This document shows positions 26,604 through 35,224 of a DNA stretch of 64,000 nt, in pieces; position 1 is the stretch's first letter; the number at the start of each line of letters is the position of its first letter. Made by a program: the position numbers and the translations under genes. Source of the stretch: Pectobacterium parmentieri (lineage in GTDB: Bacteria > Pseudomonadota > Gammaproteobacteria > Enterobacterales > Enterobacteriaceae); the NCBI RefSeq assembly GCF_001742145.1, contig NZ_CP015749.1:4092001-4156000 (forward strand). Direction: 5' to 3'. The notes beneath the pieces were generated by a model. That model did no database searches and had not been told where the DNA came from. It saw only the letters and a list, made by a program, of their open reading frames with translations.

Positions 26604-27365
26604 ATGGAGCAAAGAGATATTTTTAAGGCAACCGCAGACGAAACTCATCTCGATCAGCCCGCCCCTCTCTATGAAAGGGTGAAAAGCACGATCAAGATCA
26701 ATATCCACAGCGGTGCCTGGCCTGCGAACTACCGCGTGCCATCCGAAAGCAAATTGGTCAGTCAGTTTGGTTACAGCCGGATGACCATTAACCGCGCCCT
26801 GCGTGAACTGACCACTGAAGGGCTGCTGGTGCGTATGCAAGGTGTCGGGACGTTTGTCGCCGAAGTGCGCGGGCAATCTGCGCTGCTGGAAATTAACAAC
26901 ATCGCCGATGAAATTGCCAGCCGTGGCCATCGCCATCATGCGCGTGTACTGGAGTTGACACAACTGCATGCAGATACCCAACAATCGCTGACCTTTAACC
27001 TGCCGAAAGGCGGCCTCCTGTTCCACTCGCTGATTTGCCATTACGAAAATGGCGTTCCGGTGATGCTGGAAGACCGGATGGTGAATAAACTGATTGTGCC
27101 AGACTATCTGCAGCAGGATTTCACCCGCATCACCCCAAATGCCTATCTCTCTTCCATCGCACCGATTGTCGAGGGTGAGCACATTATTGAAGCTGTCAAC
27201 GTTCCGCGTAGCGAATGCGTCTATCTGGAAATTGATGAGCACACGCCCTGCCTGCAAGTAAACCGCCGCACCTGGACCGGTAGCCAGGACAAGAAAATTG
27301 TCACCAGTGTACGCCTGGTCTATCCAGGTACGCGCTACCGCTTGGAAGGAAGCATGTGCAAATGA
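26604..27365 (+). CDS. hutC: HutC, GntR-family repressor of histidine utilisation
   Basis: Transcriptional regulator of 253 residues. The N-terminal winged helix (PLYERVKSTIKINIHSG, VPSESKLVSQFGYSRMTINR, LRELTTEGLLVRMQGVGTFV) is followed by a UTRA ligand domain that in HutC proteins senses urocanate. It starts ATG 26604 behind GGAAAGGG. It overlaps hutD and is divergent from hutF. Three TGTATATACA-like sites in the island are its likely operators. Because urocanate is the inducer in known systems, control would fit any pathway entering at urocanate. Confidence 0.93.
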   Translation: MEQRDIFKATADETHLDQPAPLYERVKSTIKINIHSGAWPANYRVPSESKLVSQFGYSRMTINRALRELTTEGLLVRMQGVGTFVAEVRGQSALLEINNIADEIASRGHRHHARVLELTQLHADTQQSLTFNLPKGGLLFHSLICHYENGVPVMLEDRMVNKLIVPDYLQQDFTRITPNAYLSSIAPIVEGEHIIEAVNVPRSECVYLEIDEHTPCLQVNRRTWTGSQDKKIVTSVRLVYPGTRYRLEGSMCK

Positions 27366-27913
27366 GGCTGCTGCCTTATACCGGCTACGCCGAAATGCGT
27401 TGGAAAAATGGCCAGGGCGTTACCCGCGAAGTGTGCCGTTTTCCCGCAGGCGAACAGTATGACTGGCGTATATCGATAGCAACAATCCGCGAAAATGGCG
27501 CGTTTTCGCGTTTTCCCGGCTACCTGCGCAATATCAGTGTGCTGGAAGGCGAAGGCATGTTTCTGACCATCGATGGTCAGCGCAGCGCATTAATCCCGCC
27601 TTTTAAGGCGATGGGTTTTAAGGGCGACAGCGTCGTTTCCTGCGAAATTGTCGGCGGGCCGTTACTCGATTTCAACGTGATCTACTGCCGCGAAACCACC
27701 GAATCGAGAGTACGCTGGATGCAAGCTGGAGAGTGGCAACATCAGCAGGGAACCCTGCTGATGTTCAACGCCGGAAATGCTCTGAACGTCACCGTCTCGG
27801 GTGAGCATCATACCCTACAACAGTACGACAGCCTGCTGATCAATAGTTCGGCGACGGTTGCCGTCAATGACATCGACGCGCTTATCGCCTGCGTGACGCT
27901 GACATCGCGCTAA
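27362..27913 (+). CDS. hutD: HutD family protein
   Basis: Cupin-fold protein of 183 residues with the family N-terminus RLLPYTGYAEMRWKNGQGVTREV. In Pseudomonas fluorescens HutD is proposed to limit hut expression by binding a pathway intermediate; the biochemical role is not settled. I use ATG 27362, which overlaps the hutC stop by ATGA; GTG 27356 with a nearer GGAAG is an alternative. It ends 152 nt before the convergent lyase gene, in a stretch where I see nothing else. Confidence 0.87.
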   Translation: MRLLPYTGYAEMRWKNGQGVTREVCRFPAGEQYDWRISIATIRENGAFSRFPGYLRNISVLEGEGMFLTIDGQRSALIPPFKAMGFKGDSVVSCEIVGGPLLDFNVIYCRETTESRVRWMQAGEWQHQQGTLLMFNAGNALNVTVSGEHHTLQQYDSLLINSSATVAVNDIDALIACVTLTSR

Positions 27914-28065
27914 CGCCCGCTCATAAGCCGCCCCACACTGAGCGGCATCTCGTAGCTGGACAGCCGTGCGACGCTTAGTGCCTACGTTTCCGGTTCATCA
28001 GGCTGAACTCGTTGGCTAATCAGTTCCGCGAGATGCGTCTCCTCACCGTTGATACGCTGGTGGCT

Positions 28066-29625
28066 TTACCCATCGGCCCCCTCCTTAATCAGTAACGCGA
28101 GTTGGCGGCTCAGCTCACAACCAGAAATCAAATCCCGGACGGCATGCATATCTGTGTACAGCGGCGTGTCGGTTTCACGAAACGCCACGTGCTGGCGCAC
28201 CATCGAAAGCGTCAGTTCCGTGCCAACCGAGGCCCGCAGCGGGCGGTGAAATTCAATCGCTTGACAGGCGCACAGCAGCTCAATAGCCACGATATCCACC
28301 GCGTTCGCCACTGCCTGCATCGCTTTTCGCGCCGAGGAAACGCCCATGCTGATATGATCTTCCTGCCCGGCACAGGTAGACACCGTGTGTACGCTGGCGG
28401 GTGCCGCCAGACTGCGGTTATTCCCGGCGAGCGCAGCGGCAACATATGGCGGGATCATCATCCCGGAATTAGCGCCACTTTTACCGACCAGAAACGCCGG
28501 TAAGCCGCTGAGATACACGTTAGTAATGCGGTCTGAACGTGCCTGCGAAGCAGTACTAAGCTGTGCGATAGCCACCGCCAGCGCATCGAGTGCCAGCGCC
28601 AGCGGTGCACCGTGACCGTTACCGCCAGGCAAAATCACCAGCGCATCGTCTTCAATTAAAAACACGGGGTTATCGGTTACCGAATTGAGTTCGGTGGTGA
28701 CGATATGACGGCAATGTGCCAGTTGATCGCGCACCGCTCCATGGATTTGCGGGATGCAACGCAGGCTGAGCGCGTCCTGCACCCGATGGTCGCGGTAGTG
28801 CTGAAGGATCTCACTGCCATGCAGTAAACGGCGCAAAATCTGCGCCGTTTCTTGTTGTCCGTCATGGGGACGCAGAGCGTGCAGACGCGCGTCATAGCCG
28901 CGGGTGTTGCCTTTCAACGCTTCGAGACACATGCCGCCGGCCATATCGGCAACAGGCAGCAACTGCTCGAAATCCCGCACAGCCAGACAGGCCAGCGCGG
29001 TGATTTCGTAAGTGCCGCTGATCAGCGCGTGCCCTTCGCGCGGACCGGGAATGCGTGGCGGAATGCCCGCCTTTGCCAGCGCCTCAGCAGAGGGTAATAA
29101 CTCGCCCTGATACCAGCACTGCCCTTCACCAAACAGCGATAAACCGATGTGCGCGGTGGCTATCAGATACCCTACAGAACCATTGGCAGGTGACCACGGC
29201 GTCACCTGCCGGTTCAGCATCAGACATATCCGCTGTGCCAGCCCGGAACTGACGCCGCTGTAGCCCTGTAATAGCGATTTCAGCATTACCGCCATCATGG
29301 CCCGTACTTCCCGCACCGACAGATCGGCACCCATGCCGCAGGCGTGGCTGCGCAACATGTTGAGCTGTACGCTGGCAATTTGATCCGCAGAGAGACGCTC
29401 GGTCACCAGGTCTCCCACGCCGGTCGTCAGGCCATAAATCACCTTCCCATCAGCAATGGCGTTGTGAATGTAACCGCTGACCTTATCCATCTGCATCAGC
29501 GCATCATCAGCCAGAACAACCGGCGCACCATCGGCAATTCGCACCAGTTCATCAATGGTAGTGGCATGAGTGCCTAGGGCTACCGCATTCATTTGCGGCG
29601 TGGAAGAACGGGTCGTTGTCGTCAT
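28066..29625 (-). CDS. HAL/PAL-family lyase lacking the MIO triad (HutH-like; possible trimethylammonia-lyase)
   Basis: Protein of 519 residues with the whole histidine ammonia-lyase fold, but not a normal HutH. Canonical HutH has GSVG-ASG-DLAPLAH, where ASG forms the MIO electrophile. Here residues 149-160 read GSVG-YLIATAHI, so ASG is cleanly missing. The MIO-supporting Asn (family LINGT) is Ser203, the Tyr in QDxYSLRC is Leu286, and NFHAEP is NGHGAP. Retained are Tyr64 (YGLTTG), SH 93-94, Arg289 (SLRC) and QEDH 421-424. Some HAL-fold enzymes without MIO, such as ergothionase, eliminate trimethylamine from a histidine betaine. The gene is last in an apparent operon with a betaine-type ABC transporter, which supports such a substrate. 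Alternatives: a histidine-binding regulatory paralogue, or a decayed HutH, though the frame is intact. Confidence 0.85.
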   Translation of the reverse strand: MTTTTRSSTPQMNAVALGTHATTIDELVRIADGAPVVLADDALMQMDKVSGYIHNAIADGKVIYGLTTGVGDLVTERLSADQIASVQLNMLRSHACGMGADLSVREVRAMMAVMLKSLLQGYSGVSSGLAQRICLMLNRQVTPWSPANGSVGYLIATAHIGLSLFGEGQCWYQGELLPSAEALAKAGIPPRIPGPREGHALISGTYEITALACLAVRDFEQLLPVADMAGGMCLEALKGNTRGYDARLHALRPHDGQQETAQILRRLLHGSEILQHYRDHRVQDALSLRCIPQIHGAVRDQLAHCRHIVTTELNSVTDNPVFLIEDDALVILPGGNGHGAPLALALDALAVAIAQLSTASQARSDRITNVYLSGLPAFLVGKSGANSGMMIPPYVAAALAGNNRSLAAPASVHTVSTCAGQEDHISMGVSSARKAMQAVANAVDIVAIELLCACQAIEFHRPLRASVGTELTLSMVRQHVAFRETDTPLYTDMHAVRDLISGCELSRQLALLIKEGADG

Positions 29626-29639
29626 ATCACTATCGTTCC

Positions 29640-30521
29640 TTACTTGCTTAGTTGGTGTTTAACCAGCCACTGGTGCGCCACATCATCAATGCTGGCAAAT
29701 TCAGCAAGCTGTTCGTTCATGGCAATCAGGTCTTCGGTGGTCAGTTGCGCGGAGATTTTATTCAGCGTGCTTTCAATGGTTGGATTCAGCGTGCTGCTGG
29801 CGACAATCGGCACAATGTTCTGTGCGGCAAACAGGTGTTTCGGATCTTCCAGCGCAACCAAGTGATCTTTTTTGATTTCCGGAGTGGTGGAGGTCAGGTC
29901 AGCTACCTGAATCTGGTTGTTTTTCAGCGCGGTAAGCGTCAGCGGGCCAGCAACATCCAGCACTTTGAAGGTTTTAAAATTCAGACCGTAGACGTCACGC
30001 AGACCGGGAACACCTTCATGGCGAGTTTTCCACTCAGCCGGGCCACCAAGCACTAGCTGCCCGGCGACGGGTTTCAGGTCATCGATAGTTTTCAGTTTGT
30101 ATTTGTCGGCCGTTTTCTTCGTTACCACCAGCACATCGCTGTTCTGCGCCCTTGAAGTGTTCAGCATTTTTACTTTTTCTGGCAGATTAGTGGCAAGTGC
30201 TTTCGCCACATCTTCCGAGCTGTGCGCTTCGCTTTTCGCATCCAGATAACTCAGCAATGCGCCGCTGTACTCCGGGATCACGGTGATCGAACCGTCCAGC
30301 AATGCCGGAATATAGACTTCACGGCTGCCAATATTGAGTTTTTTCTCGACAGGAATGTTTTGCGCTTCCAGCGCCCCGGCGTAGATCGTCGCCAATAACT
30401 GATTTTCCGGAAAATCCGCTGAACCAATAATCACTTTCTGGCCGGCATCAGCAGCCCAGACAGAAGAAGCGACAGACAACAGTGCGGCACTGAACAACGT
30501 GAAATAGCGTTTCTTAATCAT
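29640..30521 (-). CDS. Periplasmic substrate-binding protein, OpuC/OsmU (betaine) type
   Basis: Binding protein of 293 residues for the ABC importer encoded at 29640-32974. Sec signal at residues 1-24 (MIKKRYFTLFSAALLSVASS...WA). The mature part has the OpuAC-type pattern GSADFPENQLLATIYAGALE, IGSREVYIPALLDGSI and VIPEYSGALLSYLD. Members bind quaternary amines such as glycine betaine, carnitine, choline or, in EgtU-type relatives, ergothioneine; ProU-like Hut proteins of rhizobia bind histidine. Ligand-cage residues cannot be assigned safely without an alignment. It lies 14 nt upstream of the MIO-less lyase and 33 nt after a permease gene. Confidence 0.87.
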   Translation of the reverse strand: MIKKRYFTLFSAALLSVASSVWAADAGQKVIIGSADFPENQLLATIYAGALEAQNIPVEKKLNIGSREVYIPALLDGSITVIPEYSGALLSYLDAKSEAHSSEDVAKALATNLPEKVKMLNTSRAQNSDVLVVTKKTADKYKLKTIDDLKPVAGQLVLGGPAEWKTRHEGVPGLRDVYGLNFKTFKVLDVAGPLTLTALKNNQIQVADLTSTTPEIKKDHLVALEDPKHLFAAQNIVPIVASSTLNPTIESTLNKISAQLTTEDLIAMNEQLAEFASIDDVAHQWLVKHQLSK

Positions 30522-30554
30522 CTTATTAACCTTCTGTAATTAAAGGACTAAACA

Positions 30555-31235
30555 TCACTGATTTTTGGTTTTCCGGGTGATGCCCGGTGAAACCACGACT
30601 TTCCCTGAAAACGAAAAAAAGAGATCAATGACCAATGCCAGCAGCGCGACAAGGAGAGCCCCGGCCGTCATCTGCGCAAAGTCATTGGCAGCGCGTCCGT
30701 CGATAATCAACCGTCCCAGACCGCCGAGTGAAACGTATGCCGCGATGGTCGCGGTGGAGACAATCTGCAATGCCGCGCTGCGGATCCCAGAGAGGATTAG
30801 CGGCATCGCGCAAGGCAACTCGACTTGCCACAGCACCTGAAGCGGCGTCAGGCCAATCCCATTTGCCGCGTCATGCACGCTGGGATCAACAGAGCGGATA
30901 CCCGCGTGCACGCCCAGCGCCACTGGCGGCAACGCCAGCACCACCAGCACGATGATGCAGGGCAGTACAAACGCCATATCCGATTCGAAATAGCCCGCCA
31001 GCAGGATCACCAGCAAAATAATCAGGCCAAATGAAGGCAGCGATCGCAGGGCGTTGGTGGTGCCAATCAGTAGCGCCTCCCCTTTCCCGGTATGCCCGGT
31101 GTAGCAGCCAACCGGGAAGGCAATGGCGACAGCAATCGCCAGCGCCACCGCGCTGTAACCGATATGCTGCAACAACAGCGGTACAATGCCGTCATCGCCA
31201 TACCAGTGGCTGAGATCGAAAAACCATTCAGTCAT
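30555..31235 (-). CDS. ABC transporter permease, OpuC/OsmU type (second permease)
   Basis: Inner-membrane permease of 226 residues with five to six membrane segments (IGYSAVALAIAVAIAFPVG, SFGLIILLVILLAGYF, FVLPCIIVLVVLALPPVALG, TATIAAYVSLGGLGRL, GALLVALLALVIDLFFSF). The EAA-type loop is in DAANGIGLTPLQVLWQVELPCAMPLI. It pairs with the permease at 31239-31883, three nt away, to make a heterodimeric channel as in YehW/YehY and OsmW/OsmY. Confidence 0.88.
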   Translation of the reverse strand: MTEWFFDLSHWYGDDGIVPLLLQHIGYSAVALAIAVAIAFPVGCYTGHTGKGEALLIGTTNALRSLPSFGLIILLVILLAGYFESDMAFVLPCIIVLVVLALPPVALGVHAGIRSVDPSVHDAANGIGLTPLQVLWQVELPCAMPLILSGIRSAALQIVSTATIAAYVSLGGLGRLIIDGRAANDFAQMTAGALLVALLALVIDLFFSFSGKVVVSPGITRKTKNQ

Positions 31236-31238
31236 CAG

Positions 31239-31883
31239 TTATCCCCTTTGCGGTTGCCAGCGGCTTAAAGAACGGGTTATCGCCACCACCAGGCAATCCA
31301 GAATGAAGGCCAGCGCGATGCACAGCACAATCGCGGCGATAATCGGAGTGAGGAACTGGAGCTGAAACCCCTGAGTAAACAGCGAACCCAACTGCGGTGC
31401 GCCAATCAGCGCGGCTACAGACACAATACTGACGTTAGAGACCACCGCCACACGCAGCCCGGAACCGATCACCGGCACAGCAAGTGGTAGATCAATCTGC
31501 CAAAATTGCTGTAGTGGTTTGAACCCCAGCGCAAAAGCAGACTGCCGGGTATCTTCAGCGACGGAATCCAGCCCGTCGCACACGGTTCTCACCAGCAGCG
31601 CAAAGCTGTAAATGGTCAACGCCACAACCACGTTGATCGGATCAAGAATTTGCGTATTCAGCAGCGGCGGCAGCAGTACGAACAGCGCCAGCGAAGGAAT
31701 GGTGTACAACAGGCCGAAAAGGTTAAGGATCACCCCTTTCACTTTCGGCATGCTGTTAACCGCCCAGCCCACCGGGATAGCCAGCAGCAAACCTATCAGG
31801 ATCGGCGTAATCGACAAATAGCAGTGCCAGAGCAGCAGGTTGAGGATCCTGTCGCTTTGCCCCCACAGCCAGTCAAACCTCAT
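31239..31883 (-). CDS. ABC transporter permease, OpuC/OsmU type (first permease)
   Basis: Permease of 214 residues. N-terminal MRFDWLWGQSDRILNLLLWHCYLS leads to membrane segments including ITPILIGLLLAIPVGWAV and VILNLFGLLYTIPSLALFVLL, and an EAA loop in SAFALGFKPLQQFWQIDLPLAVPVIG. The start overlaps the ATPase stop by 4 nt. With the second permease, the ATPase and the binding protein it forms one importer. Confidence 0.88.
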   Translation of the reverse strand: MRFDWLWGQSDRILNLLLWHCYLSITPILIGLLLAIPVGWAVNSMPKVKGVILNLFGLLYTIPSLALFVLLPPLLNTQILDPINVVVALTIYSFALLVRTVCDGLDSVAEDTRQSAFALGFKPLQQFWQIDLPLAVPVIGSGLRVAVVSNVSIVSVAALIGAPQLGSLFTQGFQLQFLTPIIAAIVLCIALAFILDCLVVAITRSLSRWQPQRG

Positions 31884-32974
31884 AGCGCCTCCTGTGTCAG
31901 GGATTTACAGGCATCCAGCACATGCTCCAGTGCCAGCGATCCCTGCGGGACAAGCTGTTCATCAACGACCACGGCGCGATGGCAAGGGGAGCTGAGCGCC
32001 GAATCCAGCAACTGGCGCAACGTGCCGCCCTGCGGAGAAAAAGTCGCGCCGAGATTCACGTTTTCTGGCGTAATCACCGTCGCCTGCTGATACGTGTCAA
32101 ACCAGCCGCAAGCTTTACCCTGCTGCGTGACCAGCAGCCAGCGTTGCGCGTTGATACCACGCGACTCAAGCGTTGCGCCCATTTCAATGGTGGATTCAGC
32201 CTGCAACGCCGCCAGCGGCGCGGAGGTGTGGAAACTGAGTTTGCGATAACCGCGATCGCGGCCAATGAAGTCGGCAACAAATTCACTTTGCGGCGCATTC
32301 AGCAATTCGCCCGGCGTAGCCAGTTGCGCCAGTTTGCCGCCGGGTTTCAGCACCGCAACGCAATCACCTAGCTTCATCGCTTCATCGATATCGTGCGTGA
32401 CCATAATGATGGTCTTACTGACCTCTTTCTGAATGCGCAGAAACTCTTCCTGCAACTGTTCACGTACAACGGGATCGACCGCGCTGAAGGGTTCGTCCAT
32501 CAGCATAAATTCCGGATCAGCGGCCAGCGCACGCGCCACGCCGACGCGCTGCTGTTGCCCACCGGAAAGCTGCCACGGGTAGCGTTTCGCCAGTTGCGGC
32601 GCCAGACCAACCACCGCCAGTAATTCCGCCGCTCTGGCTCTGGCTTTGCTTTTCGTCGCGCCGTTAAGGATAGCGGTGGTGGCGATGTTATCGATGATGG
32701 TTTTATGCGGGAACAACCCGGCATTCTGGATCACGTACCCAATGCGCCGACGCAACTGCACAACATCCATTTGTGCGGTGGATTCCCCATTGAGCAAAAT
32801 CGTGCCGGAAGAGGGTTCGATCAATCGGTTGATCATGCGTAATGAGGTGGTTTTTCCGCAGCCAGACGGCCCTACCAGCACGGTAATTTTGCCTCCCGGC
32901 GCGACAAGGTTCAGGCCATCGACCACGACGGTGCCGTCGTCGTAATGCTTGGTCACATTGTTGAAAGTAATCAT
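31880..32974 (-). CDS. ABC transporter ATPase, OpuC/ProV type
   Basis: Nucleotide-binding subunit of 364 residues, first gene of the transporter-lyase operon. Walker A is GPSGCGKTTSLRMINRL, with Cys in place of the common Ser. The signature is LSGGQQQRVGVARALA and Walker B is FMLMDEPFSAVDP. Residues after about 245 form a CBS-like C-terminal extension (AVVVDEQLVPQGSLALEHVLDACK) found in osmoprotectant importers. Upstream, a consensus sigma-54 promoter on the minus strand (33057-33072) and a HutC-like site point at it. It diverges from hutU. Confidence 0.9.
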   Translation of the reverse strand: MITFNNVTKHYDDGTVVVDGLNLVAPGGKITVLVGPSGCGKTTSLRMINRLIEPSSGTILLNGESTAQMDVVQLRRRIGYVIQNAGLFPHKTIIDNIATTAILNGATKSKARARAAELLAVVGLAPQLAKRYPWQLSGGQQQRVGVARALAADPEFMLMDEPFSAVDPVVREQLQEEFLRIQKEVSKTIIMVTHDIDEAMKLGDCVAVLKPGGKLAQLATPGELLNAPQSEFVADFIGRDRGYRKLSFHTSAPLAALQAESTIEMGATLESRGINAQRWLLVTQQGKACGWFDTYQQATVITPENVNLGATFSPQGGTLRQLLDSALSSPCHRAVVVDEQLVPQGSLALEHVLDACKSLTQEAL

Positions 32975-33042
32975 CGTTACGCCTCATGGTCATCATTTAC
33001 CGTCCCGTTGTGACGGCAATGCAAAATGCTTTATGTATATCC

Positions 33043-33054
33043 TTGTATGTACAA
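33043..33054. promoter_or_regulatory. HutC-like operator over the start of the transporter-lyase operon
   Basis: TTGTATGTACAA is a near-palindrome (half sites TTGTA and TACAA) like the cores at 26524 and 33377. It lies 2 nt downstream of the -12 element of the minus-strand sigma-54 promoter, where RNA synthesis should begin. Confidence 0.6.
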
Positions 33055-33056
33055 CC

Positions 33057-33072
33057 TGCAAACCATGTGCCA
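33057..33072 (-). promoter_or_regulatory. Sigma-54 (-24/-12) promoter for the transporter-lyase operon
   Basis: On the minus strand 33072-33057 reads TGGCACATGGTTTGCA, a full match to TGGCAC-N5-TTGCA with the required GG-N10-GC spacing. It points toward the ATPase start at 32974, about 85 nt away. Confidence 0.8.
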
Positions 33073-33244
33073 TAACGTAATCGCAACATTTACTGTTAAA
33101 ATAAAAACCATTAAAAACAATATAATAATAATATACAGTTAATGAAACCTGCACAAATTAGCGGATTAACGCCTGTTTATCGCTCTGCCTGCTCCCCAGA
33201 AACACGCGCATAAATGCACTTAAAATGATCATTTTTTACCAAAA

Positions 33245-33261
33245 AGCACAATAATGGTGCA
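33245..33261. promoter_or_regulatory. NtrC-like binding site between the two sigma-54 promoters
   Basis: AGCACAATAATGGTGCA fits the 17-bp NtrC site TGCACCAN3TGGTGCA with the same spacing and a strong right half. It lies about 100 nt upstream of the hutU -24 box and about 180 nt upstream of the opposite promoter, a normal range for an enhancer. Confidence 0.65.
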
Positions 33262-33356
33262 ATAAATCGCGCTAAAACCATCACCCTCTACGCAAACAAA
33301 AAATCAAAAAAAAATAACATTATGTTTTAAATGAAAAATTAATCATTTTTCCAAAG

Positions 33357-33371
33357 TGGCACTATATGTGC
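33357..33371 (+). promoter_or_regulatory. Sigma-54 (-24/-12) promoter for hutU-hutI-hutG
   Basis: TGGCACTATATGTGC has a perfect -24 TGGCAC and a -12 GC with the required GG-N10-GC spacing (the consensus has TTGC in place of GTGC). It points at hutU, whose start is 86 nt downstream. Confidence 0.75.
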
Positions 33372-33376
33372 TTATC

Positions 33377-33388
33377 ATGTATATACAA
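33377..33388. promoter_or_regulatory. HutC-like operator over the hutU transcription start
   Basis: ATGTATATACAA contains the TGTATATACA core and begins 6 nt after the -12 element of the plus-strand sigma-54 promoter, so a bound repressor would cover the expected start site. Confidence 0.65.
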
Positions 33389-33456
33389 GATGTATAAAAC
33401 AGCATCGTAACGTCAGTGAACATTTATTCCGCCATCAAACAGAGAAGGTAAACCGC

Positions 33457-35133
33457 ATGAGTAGTGAATTTTCCCGTTATCGTGATGTTGAAATCAGGGC
33501 GCCGCGCGGCAACACATTGAATGCTAAAAGCTGGTTGACCGAAGCGCCGCTGCGTATGCTGATGAACAACCTTGATCCCGAAGTCGCGGAAAACCCGAAA
33601 GAACTGGTGGTTTACGGGGGAATAGGACGGGCAGCGCGTAACTGGGAGTGCTTTGACAAAATGGTCGAGGTGCTGAAACAGCTTAATGATGATGAAACGC
33701 TGCTGGTGCAATCCGGCAAACCGGTCGGCGTATTTAAAACCCACAGTAACGCGCCGCGCGTCCTGATCGCCAACTCCAACCTGGTCCCCCACTGGGCCAA
33801 CTGGGAACACTTCAACGAACTTGATGCCAAAGGGCTGGCGATGTACGGCCAGATGACCGCCGGATCCTGGATCTACATCGGCAGCCAAGGCATCGTTCAG
33901 GGCACCTACGAAACTTTTGTTGAAGCGGGGCGCCAGCACTATAACGGCAGCCTGCACGGACGCTGGGTGCTGACCGCAGGCCTAGGGGGAATGGGCGGCG
34001 CTCAACCGCTGGCCGCAACCCTGGCGGGGGCATCTTCGCTGAATATTGAATGCCAGCAGTCGCGTATCGACTTCCGTCTACGTACCCACTACGTCGATGA
34101 GCAGGCCAGCGATCTGGATGACGCACTGGCCCGAATCGCCCGCTATACCGCGGAAGGGAAAGCGGTATCCATTGCTCTGCACGGAAACGCGGCGGAAATT
34201 TTACCGGAACTGGTAAAACGCGGCGTGCGTCCGGATATGGTAACCGACCAGACCAGTGCCCACGATCCGCTCAACGGTTACCTGCCGCAGGGTATGAGCT
34301 GGGAAGAGTACCGCGCCCGCGCGCAGTCCCACCCGGCGGAGACGATCAACGCGGCGAAAGCCTCAATGGCAGAGCATGTTAAAGCTATGCTCGCCTTCCA
34401 GCAGCAGGACATTCCTACCTTCGATTACGGCAATAATATCCGCCAGATGGCGAAAGAGATGGGGGTGGAAAACGCTTTTGATTTCCCTGGTTTTGTTCCG
34501 GCCTATATTCGCCCGCTGTTCTGCCGAGGCATTGGCCCGTTCCGCTGGGCGGCGCTTTCCGGCGATCCGGAAGATATCTATCGCACCGACGCAAAAGTCA
34601 AAGAACTGATCCCCGATGACGAACACCTGCACCACTGGCTGGATATGGCCAGAGAACGCATCAGCTTCCAGGGGCTGCCGGCTCGTATCTGCTGGGTGGG
34701 GTTGGGGCAGCGCGCCCGCCTGGGTCTGGCGTTTAACGAAATGGTTCGCAGCGGCGAACTGTCAGCGCCGGTGGTGATCGGCCGCGATCACCTTGATTCC
34801 GGCTCCGTTGCCAGCCCTAACCGTGAAACCGAAGCGATGCAGGACGGCTCCGACGCGGTATCCGACTGGCCGCTGCTAAACGCGCTGCTGAATACCGCCA
34901 GCGGGGCAACTTGGGTTTCCCTGCACCACGGCGGCGGCGTAGGGATGGGCTTCTCCCAACACTCCGGCGTGGTCATCGTCTGCGACGGCAGCGATGAAGC
35001 GGCGGAACGCATCGCCCGGGTGCTGAGCAACGACCCGGCCACCGGCGTGATGCGCCATGCGGATGCGGGTTACGACATTGCGATTGAATGCGCCAGGGCA
35101 CAGGGGCTCAACCTGCCAATGATTACGGATTAA
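33457..35133 (+). CDS. hutU: HutU, urocanate hydratase
   Basis: Adds water to urocanate to give 4-imidazolone-5-propionate with bound NAD+. Length is 558 residues, typical for the family. The family core is intact: [39 protein letters not shown] and the NAD-binding [18 protein letters not shown], plus the late [18 protein letters not shown] 33457 follows AGAGAAGG. It is first in hutU-hutI-hutG. The conserved urocanase sequence argues that the pathway uses urocanate itself, not the thio-derivative made from ergothioneine. Confidence 0.96.
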   Translation: MSSEFSRYRDVEIRAPRGNTLNAKSWLTEAPLRMLMNNLDPEVAENPKELVVYGGIGRAARNWECFDKMVEVLKQLNDDETLLVQSGKPVGVFKTHSNAPRVLIANSNLVPHWANWEHFNELDAKGLAMYGQMTAGSWIYIGSQGIVQGTYETFVEAGRQHYNGSLHGRWVLTAGLGGMGGAQPLAATLAGASSLNIECQQSRIDFRLRTHYVDEQASDLDDALARIARYTAEGKAVSIALHGNAAEILPELVKRGVRPDMVTDQTSAHDPLNGYLPQGMSWEEYRARAQSHPAETINAAKASMAEHVKAMLAFQQQDIPTFDYGNNIRQMAKEMGVENAFDFPGFVPAYIRPLFCRGIGPFRWAALSGDPEDIYRTDAKVKELIPDDEHLHHWLDMARERISFQGLPARICWVGLGQRARLGLAFNEMVRSGELSAPVVIGRDHLDSGSVASPNRETEAMQDGSDAVSDWPLLNALLNTASGATWVSLHHGGGVGMGFSQHSGVVIVCDGSDEAAERIARVLSNDPATGVMRHADAGYDIAIECARAQGLNLPMITD

Positions 35134-35224
35134 CTTCTCCGGCGAAGGAGGGGCTATATCCTGCGAAAAATTCAGTCCGCCACAGAGGCGGCTGACACTG
35201 CGATCAGCCGTTAAGGAGAACACT

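Noticed and set aside
27914..28065. Degraded gene between hutD and the lyase gene
   Set aside because: The 152 nt have no frame with recognisable similarity and no clear hairpin with a T-run; nothing supportable.
28066..29625. Calling the lyase a pseudogene of hutH
   Set aside because: The frame is intact at full family length, the missing triad is a clean 3-codon deletion, and the other changes are confined to the MIO pocket. Specialisation explains this better than decay.
32975..33456. Possible small genes in the divergent hut control region
   Set aside because: Short frames lack ribosome sites and overlap the sigma-54 promoters and operators; the stretch is best explained as regulatory DNA.
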